DNA of 32,232 nt from Comamonadaceae bacterium (GTDB taxonomy: Bacteria; Pseudomonadota; Gammaproteobacteria; Burkholderiales; Burkholderiaceae_C), in the NCBI GenBank assembly GCA_947452325.1, contig CANGCZ010000003.1, forward strand, positions 1-32,232, written 5' to 3'. The notes below the pieces were generated by a model. The model was not told the origin of the DNA, did no database searches, and was given only the letters and a program-made list of their open reading frames with translations. This document shows positions 14,703 through 23,336 of the stretch, in pieces; the stretch's first letter is position 1; each line of letters begins with the position of its first letter. Position numbers and translations under genes: made by a program.

Positions 14703-14945
14703 AGAATGAATTCTTCTATGCCTAAGCCTGTGGATAGAATTGGCATAACCAAAGGCTTATCCACAGAGACTGGAATTCCTGGAAAGTTATTCATTGTTTG
14801 CAACGCGCTAAAAAGGCATTTGCAAACAGTGTTTGCTGATAGCCAAGTGCTTGATTTCAAAGTGGAAAACCGGCTTGTCCACACAAACAGGCCTTGCTTA
14901 TCTACTACTGCTATTGATTTATAAAGAATTTAAGAAGAGGATGAC
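14703..14945. other. dnaA-dnaN intergenic region with DnaA boxes (second oriC candidate)
   Basis: The gap contains one perfect DnaA box TTATCCACA (14757-14765), near-perfect boxes TGTGGATAG (14729-14737, reverse) and TTGTCCACA (14875-14883), and an inverted repeat GTTTGCAA (14796-14803) / TTGCAAAC (14820-14827). An AT-rich stretch with TTATAAAGAATTTAAG lies before dnaN. The box cluster is as dense as that upstream of dnaA, so the origin may be bipartite or lie here. Confidence 0.6.
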
Positions 14946-16052
14946 ATGATTGTCTTGAAAGCCACCCAAGAGCAAATTCTTGCTTCGCTGCAATCGGTTG
15001 CAGGCATTGTTGAACGGCGTCATACATTGCCAATTTTGGCCAATGTCATGCTTCGCAAAACGGGTAATGACGTTCAACTGACCACCAGTGATCTAGAAAT
15101 TCAAATCCGCACACAGGCATTGTTGGGCGGCGATAACGGTAATTTCAGCACCACGGTAGGTGCCCGCAAATTAATGGATATTTTGCGTTCTATGCCTTCC
15201 GATCAAACGGTGACGCTGGAATCCAATCAAAACAAATTGCTTTTGAAAAGTGGAAAAAGCCGATTTTCTTTGCAAACCTTGCCGGCCGAAGATTTTCCTT
15301 TGGTACAGGAATCCACGAACTTCGGTCCAGCATTCAGCGTGCCACAAAAAACGCTCAAAGCATTGCTGCAACAAGTCTCTTTTTCAATGGCGGTGCATGA
15401 CATCCGTTATTACTTGAATGGAATTTTATTTGTAGCCGAAGGCAAACAACTCAGTCTGGTCGCCACAGATGGCCACCGATTGGCTTACACCTCCGCCACA
15501 TTGGAGTCTGAAGTTCCAAAACAAGAGGTGATTTTGCCGCGCAAAACAGTATTGGAACTGTTGCGTTTGTTGAATGACAAAGATGGTGATATTCACATGC
15601 AATTCGCCAGCAACCAAGCGAGATTCTCGTTTGATGGCAAGGAATTTGTCACCAAGCTGGTTGAAGGCAAGTTTCCGGATTACAACCGTGTCATTCCCAA
15701 GAGTCACAAAAACACGATCACATTGGGAAAAAATGCATTGCTGGTCTGTTTACAGCGGATAGCGATTTTGACCACCGACAAGTTCAAAGGTGTTCGCATC
15801 AATCTTGAACCCGGGGTCTTGCGCGTTGCTTCTAGCAATGCCGAACAAGAAGAAGCCATCGATGAAATCGAGATTGACTATTCGGGTGACTCCATAGAAA
15901 TAGGTTTCAATGTGACTTACCTCATTGATGTTTTGGTCAACATGAACGAAGACATGGTTCGCATGGACCTTGCCGATTCCAACAGTTCTGTGTTGGTGAC
16001 CATTCCCGACAATGCTTATTTCAAATACGTTGTCATGCCCATGCGTATTTGA
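14946..16052 (+). CDS. dnaN: DNA polymerase III beta sliding clamp
   Basis: The beta clamp is a ring-shaped dimer that tethers DNA polymerase III to DNA. The 368-residue protein starts MIVLKATQEQILASLQSVAGIVERRHTLPILANVML, carries SRFSLQTLPAEDFP near residues 100-113, LVATDGHRLAY near 175-185, KLVEGKFPDYNRVIP and ends YKYVVMPMRI-like (FKYVVMPMRI), the hallmark C-terminus. The length is the family standard. A good Shine-Dalgarno sequence (AAGAGG) precedes the ATG. Confidence 0.97.
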   Translation: MIVLKATQEQILASLQSVAGIVERRHTLPILANVMLRKTGNDVQLTTSDLEIQIRTQALLGGDNGNFSTTVGARKLMDILRSMPSDQTVTLESNQNKLLLKSGKSRFSLQTLPAEDFPLVQESTNFGPAFSVPQKTLKALLQQVSFSMAVHDIRYYLNGILFVAEGKQLSLVATDGHRLAYTSATLESEVPKQEVILPRKTVLELLRLLNDKDGDIHMQFASNQARFSFDGKEFVTKLVEGKFPDYNRVIPKSHKNTITLGKNALLVCLQRIAILTTDKFKGVRINLEPGVLRVASSNAEQEEAIDEIEIDYSGDSIEIGFNVTYLIDVLVNMNEDMVRMDLADSNSSVLVTIPDNAYFKYVVMPMRI

Positions 16053-16117
16053 GTTGGTTTATTGCCAGGGTTTTTTTGTTTCCTGTTCGCGCCATTCAGC
16101 GCTGGATGAATTGATAT

Positions 16118-18691
16118 ATGACGACAAGCAATACCGATATTGGCGCTGATGGCCAACTGAATCCTCCCGGCTCAGACCAGGCTTATGGCGAGAGTTCTAT
16201 TCAAATTCTTGAAGGACTCGAAGCGGTTCGCAAACGCCCGGGTATGTATATTGGTGACACCTCGGACGGAACCGGTTTGCACCACCTGGTATTTGAAGTC
16301 GTTGACAACTCGATTGATGAAGCCCTTGCGGGCCATTGCGACGATATTGTTGTCACGATTCACTCAGACAACTCCATCAGTGTCACAGACAACGGCAGAG
16401 GTATACCTACCGGCGTCAAAATGGACGACAAGCACGAACCCAAGCGCAGTGCTTCTGAAATTGCTTTGACTGAATTGCATGCAGGCGGCAAGTTCAACCA
16501 AAACAGCTACAAAGTGTCAGGCGGCTTACATGGCGTTGGCGTGTCCTGCGTGAATGCTTTGTCCAAGTGGTTGCGCTTGGTTGTCAGACGTGACGGACAG
16601 GTTTACACCTTGGAGTTCGCCAAGGGTTTTGTGCAAAACCGTTTGGTAGAAGTGGTTGATGGTGTCGAAGTCTCGCCTATGCGCGTGACGGGTGCGACCG
16701 ACAAACGTGGCACAGAAGTCCATTTTTTGCCTGATACCGATATATTCACGCAAAACCATGACTTTCATTATGAAATCCTCAGCAAGCGTTTGCGTGAACT
16801 CAGTTATTTGAACAATGGTGTTCGTATCCGCTTGATAGATGAACGGACCGGCAAGTCAGATGATTATTCAGGCGCAGGCGGGGTCAAGGGTTTTGTTGAG
16901 TTCATCAACTCAGGTAAAAAAATTCTTCACCCGAATGCTTTTTATGCCGAAGGTGAAAGACCGGCCGAAAGTTACGGTGGCATTCCTGGTACGCACATAG
17001 GCGTAGAAGTCGCCATGCAGTGGAACGACGGTTACAACGAGAGTGTCTTGTGTTTCACCAACAATATCCCACAAAGAGACGGCGGCACCCATTTGACGGG
17101 TTTGCGTGCGGCCATGACGCGTGTCATCAACAAATACATTGAAGAGAACGACTTTGCCAAAAAAGCCAAAGTTGAAGTCACAGGCGACGACATGCGCGAA
17201 GGCTTGTGTTGTGTTTTGTCTGTCAAAGTACCTGAGCCCAAATTCAGCAGTCAGACCAAAGACAAACTGGTGTCCAGCGAAGTGCGTGCACCGGTCGAAG
17301 ACATTGTCGGTAAGGTGCTCGGTGACTATTTGCAAGAGCGGCCTAATGACGCCAAGATCATTTGCGGCAAGATCGTAGACGCAGCCAGGGCGCGTGAAGC
17401 CGCGCGCAAAGCGAGGGAGATGACACGCCGCAAAGGTGTACTTGACGGCATGGGCTTGCCAGGCAAGCTTGCAGACTGTCAGGAAAAAGACCCGGCGCTG
17501 TGTGAAATTTACATCGTTGAGGGAGATTCCGCCGGCGGTTCAGCCAAGCAAGGCAGAGACCGAAAATTTCAAGCCATTTTGCCTTTGCGCGGCAAGATTT
17601 TGAATGTGGAAAAAGCCCGGTACGACAAACTCTTGACCAGCAATGAAATTCTCACACTCATCACGGCTTTGGGAACCGGCATAGGCAAGGTCAGTGCCGA
17701 ATCCGGTAAGTCAGGCACAGATGATTTCAACATCGATAAATTGCGTTATCACCGGATCATCATCATGACCGATGCCGACGTCGACGGCGCACACATACGC
17801 ACGCTGTTGCTCACTTTCTTTTACCGCCAAATGCCGGAACTCGTCGAGCGCGGACATATTTACATCGCGCAACCGCCGTTGTATAAAGTCAAAGTAGGCA
17901 AGGAAGAACAATACATCAAAGACCAGCCCGCGCTGGATATGTTTTTGATGCGCATCGCCTTGAAAGATGCGGCCCTGTACACCGGCGGAGCTAACCCCCG
18001 CAGTTTGAACGGAGAGACGCTTGCAGAGTTGGCCAGAAAGCATCAATTGGCTGAGGCTGTGATTTCCCGCTTAAGCCACATCATGGACATGGAGGCATTG
18101 CGTGCCATGGCTGATGGCGTGTCACTTCAACTCGAAAACCTGGATGAAGCGCAGAGCTCGGCCATTCGTCTGCAAGCCAAATTGCGTGAACTCGGCAGCG
18201 GTTCTGAAGTTGCTGCCGAGTTTGATGTACGCAGCGATAAACCGGTGCTGCGCATCAGTCGCCACCATCACGGCAACGTCAAGAGCAGCGTCATCACGCA
18301 GGATTTTGTCCATGGTGCAGATTACGCGGCCTTGGCCGAAGCGGCATCTACTTTCCGCGATCTGTTGGGTGAAGGTGCCAGGGTTGAGCGCGGCGAGGGA
18401 GATCGGCGAAAAGAAGAAAAAGTGTCTGATTTCCGCCAAGCCATGCGTTGGTTGATTGTTCAGGCTGAGAATGCCACAGCGCGCCAGCGTTACAAAGGCT
18501 TGGGCGAGATGAATCCCGAGCAGTTGTGGGAAACCACGATGGACCCTGCTGTGCGTCGCTTGTTGCGTGTACAAATCGACGATGCCATCGAAGCGGACCG
18601 TGTGTTCACGATGTTGATGGGCGACGAAGTCGAACCGCGTCGCTTGTTCATCGAGGGTAATGCGCTGCGAGCCGCAAACATTGACGTTTAA
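16118..18691 (+). CDS. gyrB: DNA gyrase subunit B
   Basis: GyrB is the ATPase half of gyrase, which introduces negative supercoils. The 857-residue chain starts with about 23 variable residues, then SIQILEGLEAVRKRPGMYIGDT, the Bergerat-fold motifs EVVDNSIDEALAG and SGGLHGVGVSCVNALS, the TOPRIM domain with IVEGDSAGGSAKQGRDRKFQAILPLRGKILNVEKAR (about 466) and DADVDGAHIRTLLLTFFYR (about 551), the long insert seen in beta/gammaproteobacterial GyrB (roughly 600-760), and the conserved end RYKGLGEMNPEQLWETTMDPAVRRLLRV. It follows dnaN by 65 bp; recF is absent from its usual place, as in most betaproteobacteria. Confidence 0.97.
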   Translation: MTTSNTDIGADGQLNPPGSDQAYGESSIQILEGLEAVRKRPGMYIGDTSDGTGLHHLVFEVVDNSIDEALAGHCDDIVVTIHSDNSISVTDNGRGIPTGVKMDDKHEPKRSASEIALTELHAGGKFNQNSYKVSGGLHGVGVSCVNALSKWLRLVVRRDGQVYTLEFAKGFVQNRLVEVVDGVEVSPMRVTGATDKRGTEVHFLPDTDIFTQNHDFHYEILSKRLRELSYLNNGVRIRLIDERTGKSDDYSGAGGVKGFVEFINSGKKILHPNAFYAEGERPAESYGGIPGTHIGVEVAMQWNDGYNESVLCFTNNIPQRDGGTHLTGLRAAMTRVINKYIEENDFAKKAKVEVTGDDMREGLCCVLSVKVPEPKFSSQTKDKLVSSEVRAPVEDIVGKVLGDYLQERPNDAKIICGKIVDAARAREAARKAREMTRRKGVLDGMGLPGKLADCQEKDPALCEIYIVEGDSAGGSAKQGRDRKFQAILPLRGKILNVEKARYDKLLTSNEILTLITALGTGIGKVSAESGKSGTDDFNIDKLRYHRIIIMTDADVDGAHIRTLLLTFFYRQMPELVERGHIYIAQPPLYKVKVGKEEQYIKDQPALDMFLMRIALKDAALYTGGANPRSLNGETLAELARKHQLAEAVISRLSHIMDMEALRAMADGVSLQLENLDEAQSSAIRLQAKLRELGSGSEVAAEFDVRSDKPVLRISRHHHGNVKSSVITQDFVHGADYAALAEAASTFRDLLGEGARVERGEGDRRKEEKVSDFRQAMRWLIVQAENATARQRYKGLGEMNPEQLWETTMDPAVRRLLRVQIDDAIEADRVFTMLMGDEVEPRRLFIEGNALRAANIDV

Positions 18692-18698
18692 TGTCAGC

Positions 18699-19400
18699 TC
18701 ACACCAGATCAGCCCCCGAGACTTGGTGTCGTCTCAAGCTGTTTTGTAGATCGCCTTTTTTGATTGACAGGTCTAAAAAAGCCTGTAAAGCACTCAAGCC
18801 TTCTGTTCCGTGTTGCTTGTGCAAAACCATGGCTTGTTGTATGAGCATGAAATGGCCGGGCAACAAACGCAAACCTTGTCGTAAGCCCATGTCTGTTTGA
18901 AGTTGGTGCTTGACGCCGGCCGCGACATTGGCGTTCTCTTTTAAAAAAACGTTCACCACCTCGGCTGAGGAATGGGCTCTCAGTAACCGAGCGTGTTGCA
19001 AATGTCTGCTTAAGAACAAATCGTAGGCACTTGACTGTCCGACGACGATGGTGTTTTCTGCTTGATCTACCTGTTCAATGCCTTGAATCTTGCTGTCTTG
19101 TTTGACCAGGTAACACCCTTCAATTTGCAAGTAAGCGCGTGTAAATTGCAAATGTTCTGCTCTGTCGGGGTCAATCGCCAGAAAGCCTATGTCAGCCTGA
19201 GCTTGTTCCAGCAAGGCGACAGCTTCCCGGGCATTGTTGACCACAGTCAACTCACAGTTCAAGCCCCATTCTCTGGCCAGGCTTTGCGCCAAATCCACGG
19301 ATACACCTTGCACGCCGTCACGGTGGTTCTTTGCCAGCAAAGGGTTGCCCAGATTGATGACAAAGCGCAAATGACCTTTAGAAATGAGCCTGTTCAGCAT
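18699..19400 (-). CDS. solute-binding protein family 3-like protein without signal peptide
   Basis: The 233-residue protein resembles amino-acid ABC-transporter binding proteins of family 3: an opening GHLRFVINLGNPLLAKNHRDGVQGVSVDLAQSLAREWGLNCELTVVNNAREAVALLEQAQADIGFLAIDPDRAEHLQFTRAYLQIEGCYLV, then VGQSSAYDLFLSRHL in the second lobe. It has no signal peptide, and an in-frame TGA lies three codons before the ATG, so no longer secreted form can start upstream. It may therefore act in the cytoplasm or bind a ligand in some sensory role. No permease or ATPase gene is adjacent. It converges on gyrB with a 7-bp gap and diverges from mnmG. Function is not known to me. Confidence 0.75.
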   Translation of the reverse strand: MLNRLISKGHLRFVINLGNPLLAKNHRDGVQGVSVDLAQSLAREWGLNCELTVVNNAREAVALLEQAQADIGFLAIDPDRAEHLQFTRAYLQIEGCYLVKQDSKIQGIEQVDQAENTIVVGQSSAYDLFLSRHLQHARLLRAHSSAEVVNVFLKENANVAAGVKHQLQTDMGLRQGLRLLPGHFMLIQQAMVLHKQHGTEGLSALQAFLDLSIKKGDLQNSLRRHQVSGADLV

Positions 19401-19514
19401 GTGTTTGTGTCAAGTGCGTGTGCGCATTTTCAGCTTGTTTTCAGCCCTGATTTTGCCATCACACCATGAGACCAGGACAGCGACCTAAAATGCTTTTTTG
19501 ATTGAGGTTCATGC

Positions 19515-21470
19515 ATGCATTTTCCAGCGCATTTTGATGTGATCGTTGTCGGTGGCGGCCACGCGGGAACAGAGGCTGCACTGGCCAGCGCTCGCATGGG
19601 TTGTCGCACTTTGCTGCTGACGCACAATATTGAAACCCTGGGACAAATGAGTTGCAATCCGTCAATTGGCGGAATTGGTAAAGGCCATTTGGTCAAAGAG
19701 GTGGATGCTCTCGGCGGCATCATGGCGTTGGCCACGGACATGGCCGGTATTCAATTTCGCATTCTCAATCGCTCTAAGGGACCGGCAGTTCGCGCGACAC
19801 GCGCCCAGGCCGACCGTATTCTTTACAAAGCAGCTGTTCGACACCGTCTTGAAAACCAAGCCAATCTTTGGTTATTTCAGCAAGCCGTTGATGACTTGAT
19901 GATCGAAGGCTCAAGAGTAGTAGGCGCAATTACGCAAGTGGGTGTTCGCTTTACCGCGAGATCAGTGGTCTTGACCGCTGGCACGTTTTTGGATGGAAAA
20001 ATCCATGTAGGCTTAGAAAACCATTCTGCCGGGCGGGCAGGTGATCCTCCTTCCTTGCGTTTATCGGCCCGATTGAAAGAGTTGAAATTACCGCAAGGCC
20101 GTTTGAAAACCGGCACGCCTCCGCGCCTCGATGGGCGGAGCATAGATTTCAGTCGCTGCTTTGAACAAGATGGTGACGGAATGCCTGGTGGAGAGTCTCC
20201 GGATTTACCGGTCTTCAGTTACATGGGCCGTCGCGACATGCACCCTGATCAGGTGCCTTGTTGGATCACTCATACCAACGAGAAGACCCATGACATCATT
20301 CGCAGCGGTTTTGATCGCAGCCCCATGTTCACCGGAAAAATCGATGGCGTAGGACCGCGCTATTGCCCGAGTGTGGAAGACAAAATCAACCGCTTTGCAG
20401 ACAAAAGCAGCCATCAGATTTTTCTTGAGCCCGAAGGCCTGACAACCCACGAGTACTATCCGAATGGTATTTCTACCAGCTTACCGTTTGACATTCAGTA
20501 CCAGTTGGTCAGGTCCATGGCCGGGTTGGAAAACGCGCATATTCTGCGCCCTGGGTACGCGATTGAATACGATTATTTTGACCCTCGTGAGCTGCGCAGA
20601 AGCTTTGAAACCAAGTCTATTCAGGGTTTGTTTTTCGCTGGACAAATCAATGGAACCACGGGCTATGAGGAGGCCGCGGCACAGGGCCTGTATGCCGGAA
20701 TCAATGCAGCGCTGCAATGTCAGGGCAAAGAGGCTTGGACCCCTGGCCGTGATCAAGCCTACCTTGGTGTACTGGTTGATGACTTGATCAACCAAGGCGT
20801 GGTCGAGCCCTACCGCATGTTCACCAGTCGTGCTGAGTTTCGCCTTCAATTGCGTGAAGACAATGCAGACGCACGCCTGACGGACAAAGGCCGCGAATTG
20901 GGATTGATTGACGATGCGCGCTGGGATGCTTTTTGCCGTAAGCGGGACGCTGTTTCACGTGAAACACAGCGACTGGCTTCAACCTGGGTCAATCCGGGCA
21001 ATTTGTCTCCCACTGAATCCGGCCGGGTTCTTGGCAAGCCGATCACGCATGAGCACAGCCTGGCCGACCTGCTGCGCCGACCGGATGTCAATTACGAGCG
21101 GCTAATGAGTCTTGATGGCGGGCGCTTCGCAAGTGACGACTTGGCTCAGCTCGACGCTGTTTCACGTGAAACAGTGGTTGAGCAGCTCGACATAGCTGCC
21201 AAATACGCGGGTTATATAGACCGCCAGCAAGAGGAGGTCAGGCGTGCGGCAAGTTATGAGCACCTGACATTGCCTGCGGAGCTTGACTACATGTCTATTC
21301 CGGCTTTGAGCATGGAGGTGAGGCAGAAGCTACAAAAGCACCGTCCCGAAACCCTGGGGCTGGCTTCCCGGATTTCCGGTGTCACACCTGCGGCCATATC
21401 TTTGCTGTTGGTTCACCTCAGGCGCGCTCGTTTCGGCGCCGCTGGTGAAAAAGCCGGAGCCCTGGGCTGA
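19515..21470 (+). CDS. mnmG: tRNA uridine-5-carboxymethylaminomethyl enzyme MnmG (GidA)
   Basis: MnmG is the FAD-dependent partner of MnmE in wobble-uridine modification. The 651-residue protein has the FAD motif VIVVGGGHAGTEAALASARMG (9-29), SCNPSIGGIGKGHLVKEVDALGG (46-68), LKTGTPPRLDG, GYEEAAAQGLYAGINAAL and the C-terminal helical part with DVNYERL and QQEEVRRAASYEHLTLP. A GAGG Shine-Dalgarno sequence is eight bases before the chosen ATG. Two perfect parS sites are embedded in the frame and dictate AVSRET at residues 479-484 and 548-553. The stop overlaps the rsmG start. Confidence 0.97.
   Translation: MHFPAHFDVIVVGGGHAGTEAALASARMGCRTLLLTHNIETLGQMSCNPSIGGIGKGHLVKEVDALGGIMALATDMAGIQFRILNRSKGPAVRATRAQADRILYKAAVRHRLENQANLWLFQQAVDDLMIEGSRVVGAITQVGVRFTARSVVLTAGTFLDGKIHVGLENHSAGRAGDPPSLRLSARLKELKLPQGRLKTGTPPRLDGRSIDFSRCFEQDGDGMPGGESPDLPVFSYMGRRDMHPDQVPCWITHTNEKTHDIIRSGFDRSPMFTGKIDGVGPRYCPSVEDKINRFADKSSHQIFLEPEGLTTHEYYPNGISTSLPFDIQYQLVRSMAGLENAHILRPGYAIEYDYFDPRELRRSFETKSIQGLFFAGQINGTTGYEEAAAQGLYAGINAALQCQGKEAWTPGRDQAYLGVLVDDLINQGVVEPYRMFTSRAEFRLQLREDNADARLTDKGRELGLIDDARWDAFCRKRDAVSRETQRLASTWVNPGNLSPTESGRVLGKPITHEHSLADLLRRPDVNYERLMSLDGGRFASDDLAQLDAVSRETVVEQLDIAAKYAGYIDRQQEEVRRAASYEHLTLPAELDYMSIPALSMEVRQKLQKHRPETLGLASRISGVTPAAISLLLVHLRRARFGAAGEKAGALG
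20951..20966. other. parS site 1 (inside mnmG)
   Basis: TGTTTCACGTGAAACA is the perfect 16-bp chromosomal parS palindrome that ParB binds. It lies within the mnmG reading frame, 2.4 kb before parB, and encodes part of the residue run AVSRET. Confidence 0.95.
21158..21173. other. parS site 2 (inside mnmG)
   Basis: A second perfect copy of TGTTTCACGTGAAACA lies 207 bp after the first, again inside mnmG, in the same reading phase, so it yields the same residues AVSRET. Confidence 0.95.
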
Positions 21471-22105
21471 TGAGGTCTTTGTCGATGGCCTTGGCCGAGG
21501 GCTTGCAATCTTTGTCCATGGAATTAACGCAAACCCAGCAACAAGTCTTGCTGGACTACATTGCCCTGCTAAGCAAATGGAACAAGGTCTATAACCTGAC
21601 GGCGGTTCGAGACCCTGAACAAATGTTGAGCCAGCATCTGCTGGACTGTTTGGCCGCGCTGCCCCCGTTGAAACAAAAGTTCCCTGCTGCTTTGGATGTG
21701 TTGGATGTCGGTGCCGGCGGCGGTTTGCCCTCGGTGGTTTTTGCGGTTGCCTGTCCGGATTGGCAGGTAACAGCGGTGGACACAGTGGCAAAAAAAGCGG
21801 CGTTTATTCAAACCACGGCGCACAGCCTGAAGCTGGCTAACCTGCGCGCGGTGCATACTCGCGTCGAGGCATTGACCGGCGGCTTTGATGTGGTGACTTG
21901 CCGCGCCTATGCCTCGTTGCGAGATTTTTGCAATTCATCGCGCCACTTGTTAAAGCCAGGCGGGACATGGATGGCCATGAAGGCAAAGCCACCGACCGAA
22001 GAGTTGATGGAATTGCCCGCAGATGTGTGTGTCGACAAACTTGAAACATTGGCCGTTCCCGGCCTAGAGGCTGACCGCTGTTTGGTTTGGATGCGGCCGG
22101 TTTGA
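21470..22105 (+). CDS. rsmG: 16S rRNA m7G527 methyltransferase RsmG (GidB)
   Basis: RsmG methylates N7 of G527 in 16S rRNA; loss gives low-level streptomycin resistance in several bacteria. The 211 residues include LLDYIALLSKWNKVYNLTAVRDPEQMLSQHLLDCLAALP (about 27-65), the SAM motif VLDVGAGGGLPSVVFAV (about 77-93), AVDTVAKKAAFIQTTAHSL and VTCRAYASL. The ATG at 21470 shares a base with the mnmG stop (TGATG), so it is translationally coupled; the N-terminal 17 residues are variable, and a later start (second or third Met) is possible. Confidence 0.94.
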   Translation: MRSLSMALAEGLQSLSMELTQTQQQVLLDYIALLSKWNKVYNLTAVRDPEQMLSQHLLDCLAALPPLKQKFPAALDVLDVGAGGGLPSVVFAVACPDWQVTAVDTVAKKAAFIQTTAHSLKLANLRAVHTRVEALTGGFDVVTCRAYASLRDFCNSSRHLLKPGGTWMAMKAKPPTEELMELPADVCVDKLETLAVPGLEADRCLVWMRPV

Positions 22106-22174
22106 CCGCTGCCTTGTCGGGCAGTGCGGGCGACTCGGTTCTGATTTGTGGCGCGGTTATGCTGGTTTAAGCGT

Positions 22175-22190
22175 TGTTTCACGTGAAACA
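22175..22190. other. parS site 3 (rsmG to LysE-remnant gap)
   Basis: A third perfect TGTTTCACGTGAAACA lies in non-coding DNA 70 bp after rsmG, 1.0 kb after site 2 and 0.3 kb before parA. The extended match GTTGTTTCACGTGAAACAAC makes a 20-bp palindrome. Confidence 0.96.
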
Positions 22191-22259
22191 ACTTTTGTAG
22201 CCTGTCCCTTGGCAGTTACACTCTCAAGTCCGCACAGGTAGTCTCTCGCAAGGTTTTTC

Positions 22260-22506
22260 ATGGTTGGTATTTCAGATTACCCGGCTTTTGCCGGTGCTGT
22301 CGTCGTCTTTCTCGCCATTCCCGGCCCTGGTAATTTGGCTTTGTTGACTGCGGCCGCCACCGGTGGGCGTAAGGGCGCATCAGAACGACTTTCGGCTTTT
22401 CGTTGACATGCAACAACAACCCGGCACGCTGACCTTTGCGGCCATGGCTGCCACGGTCGCGGTTTTGACTTTCCTCTACGGCTTGCGTTTGGTTTTACAG
22501 AAATAA
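22260..22506 (+). pseudogene. LysE/RhtB-family exporter remnant
   Basis: From the ATG at 22260 a frame reads MVGISDYPAFAGAVVVFLAI then PGPGNLALLTAAATGGRKGA, which is the first helix and PGPGN motif of LysE/RhtB amino-acid exporters, but stops at 22404-22406 after 48 codons. In the +1 frame the stretch 22390-22506 reads FRLFVDMQQQPGTLTFAAM and VLTFLYGLRLVL, which looks like the LysE FVDP region and the start of the following helix, then stops. A whole LysE protein is about 200 residues, so the middle and the C-terminal end are missing and the halves are out of frame. The remnant lies directly before parA; I recall intact lysE genes in this position in related Burkholderiales, but have not checked this. 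Confidence 0.75.
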
Positions 22507-22511
22507 ACACC

Positions 22512-23309
22512 ATGGCTCATATTTTTTGCATTGCCAATCAAAAAGGCGGGGTCGGTAAGACCACCACCACCATCAATCTGGCCGCCGCATTGGCCGCCAT
22601 AGGCCAGCGGGTGTTGTTGATTGATTTAGACCCACAGGGAAACGCCACCATGGGTTCGGGCGTAGACAAACGGCAATTGGCGTTTTCGGTGTACGACGTG
22701 TTGTTGGGCGAAAACTCCATAGCACAGGCGCGCACACGCAGCCGCTGGGGCGAAGCCGCCGCCCGCCAGGACATGCCTACCTATGACGTGCTTGGCGCAA
22801 ACAGAGATTTGGCCGGTGCCGAGGTCGAGCTGGTTAACCTGGAGCAGCGTGAAAAGCGCTTGAAAAACGCCATCGCAGAATCCATCCATGAGTACGACAT
22901 TGTGCTCATCGACTGCCCGCCGTCTTTGTCAATGCTGACACTCAATGGCTTGTGTGCGGCTCACGGTGTGATTGTGCCCATGCAATGCGAGTATTTTGCT
23001 CTGGAAGGGCTGACCGATCTTGTCAACACCATCAAACAAGTCCACGCCAACCTGAACAAAGACTTGAAAATCATAGGCTTGTTGCGGGTCATGTTTGACC
23101 CGCGCATTACCTTGCAACAACAAGTCAGCGATCAACTCAAATCACATTTCGGCGACAAAGTCTTCAACACCTTGATTCCGCGCAACGTGCGTCTGGCAGA
23201 AGCGCCGAGCTACGGTTTGCCTGGTGTAGTGTTTGACCCGTCAGCCAAGGGCAGTCAAGCCTTTATAGATTTCGCCAAGGAATTGGTGCACAGGTTTCAG
23301 TCTACGTAA
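22512..23309 (+). CDS. parA: chromosome partitioning ATPase ParA
   Basis: ParA is the Walker-type ATPase that moves ParB-parS complexes. The 265-residue protein has the deviant Walker A motif NQKGGVGKTTTTINLA (9-24) with its signature lysine, the switch I region LLIDLDPQGNATMGSG (34-49), and Walker B-like IVLIDCPPSLSMLTLNGL. It lacks the N-terminal HTH found in plasmid type Ia ParA, which fits the chromosomal (Soj) class. It lies 27 bp upstream of parB and 0.3 kb from parS site 3. Confidence 0.96.
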   Translation: MAHIFCIANQKGGVGKTTTTINLAAALAAIGQRVLLIDLDPQGNATMGSGVDKRQLAFSVYDVLLGENSIAQARTRSRWGEAAARQDMPTYDVLGANRDLAGAEVELVNLEQREKRLKNAIAESIHEYDIVLIDCPPSLSMLTLNGLCAAHGVIVPMQCEYFALEGLTDLVNTIKQVHANLNKDLKIIGLLRVMFDPRITLQQQVSDQLKSHFGDKVFNTLIPRNVRLAEAPSYGLPGVVFDPSAKGSQAFIDFAKELVHRFQST

Positions 23310-23336
23310 ATAAACACAAGCGCAAAGAGAACAGCC

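Noticed and set aside
14706..14924. 72-codon open frame filling the dnaA-dnaN gap
   Set aside because: It overlaps three DnaA boxes and an inverted repeat, has no family resemblance, and the gap is non-coding in related bacteria.
22277..22513. Minus-strand open frame over the LysE remnant
   Set aside because: It is antisense to the remnant and overlaps the parA start; the protein is unrecognisable and basic, as expected from a shadow.
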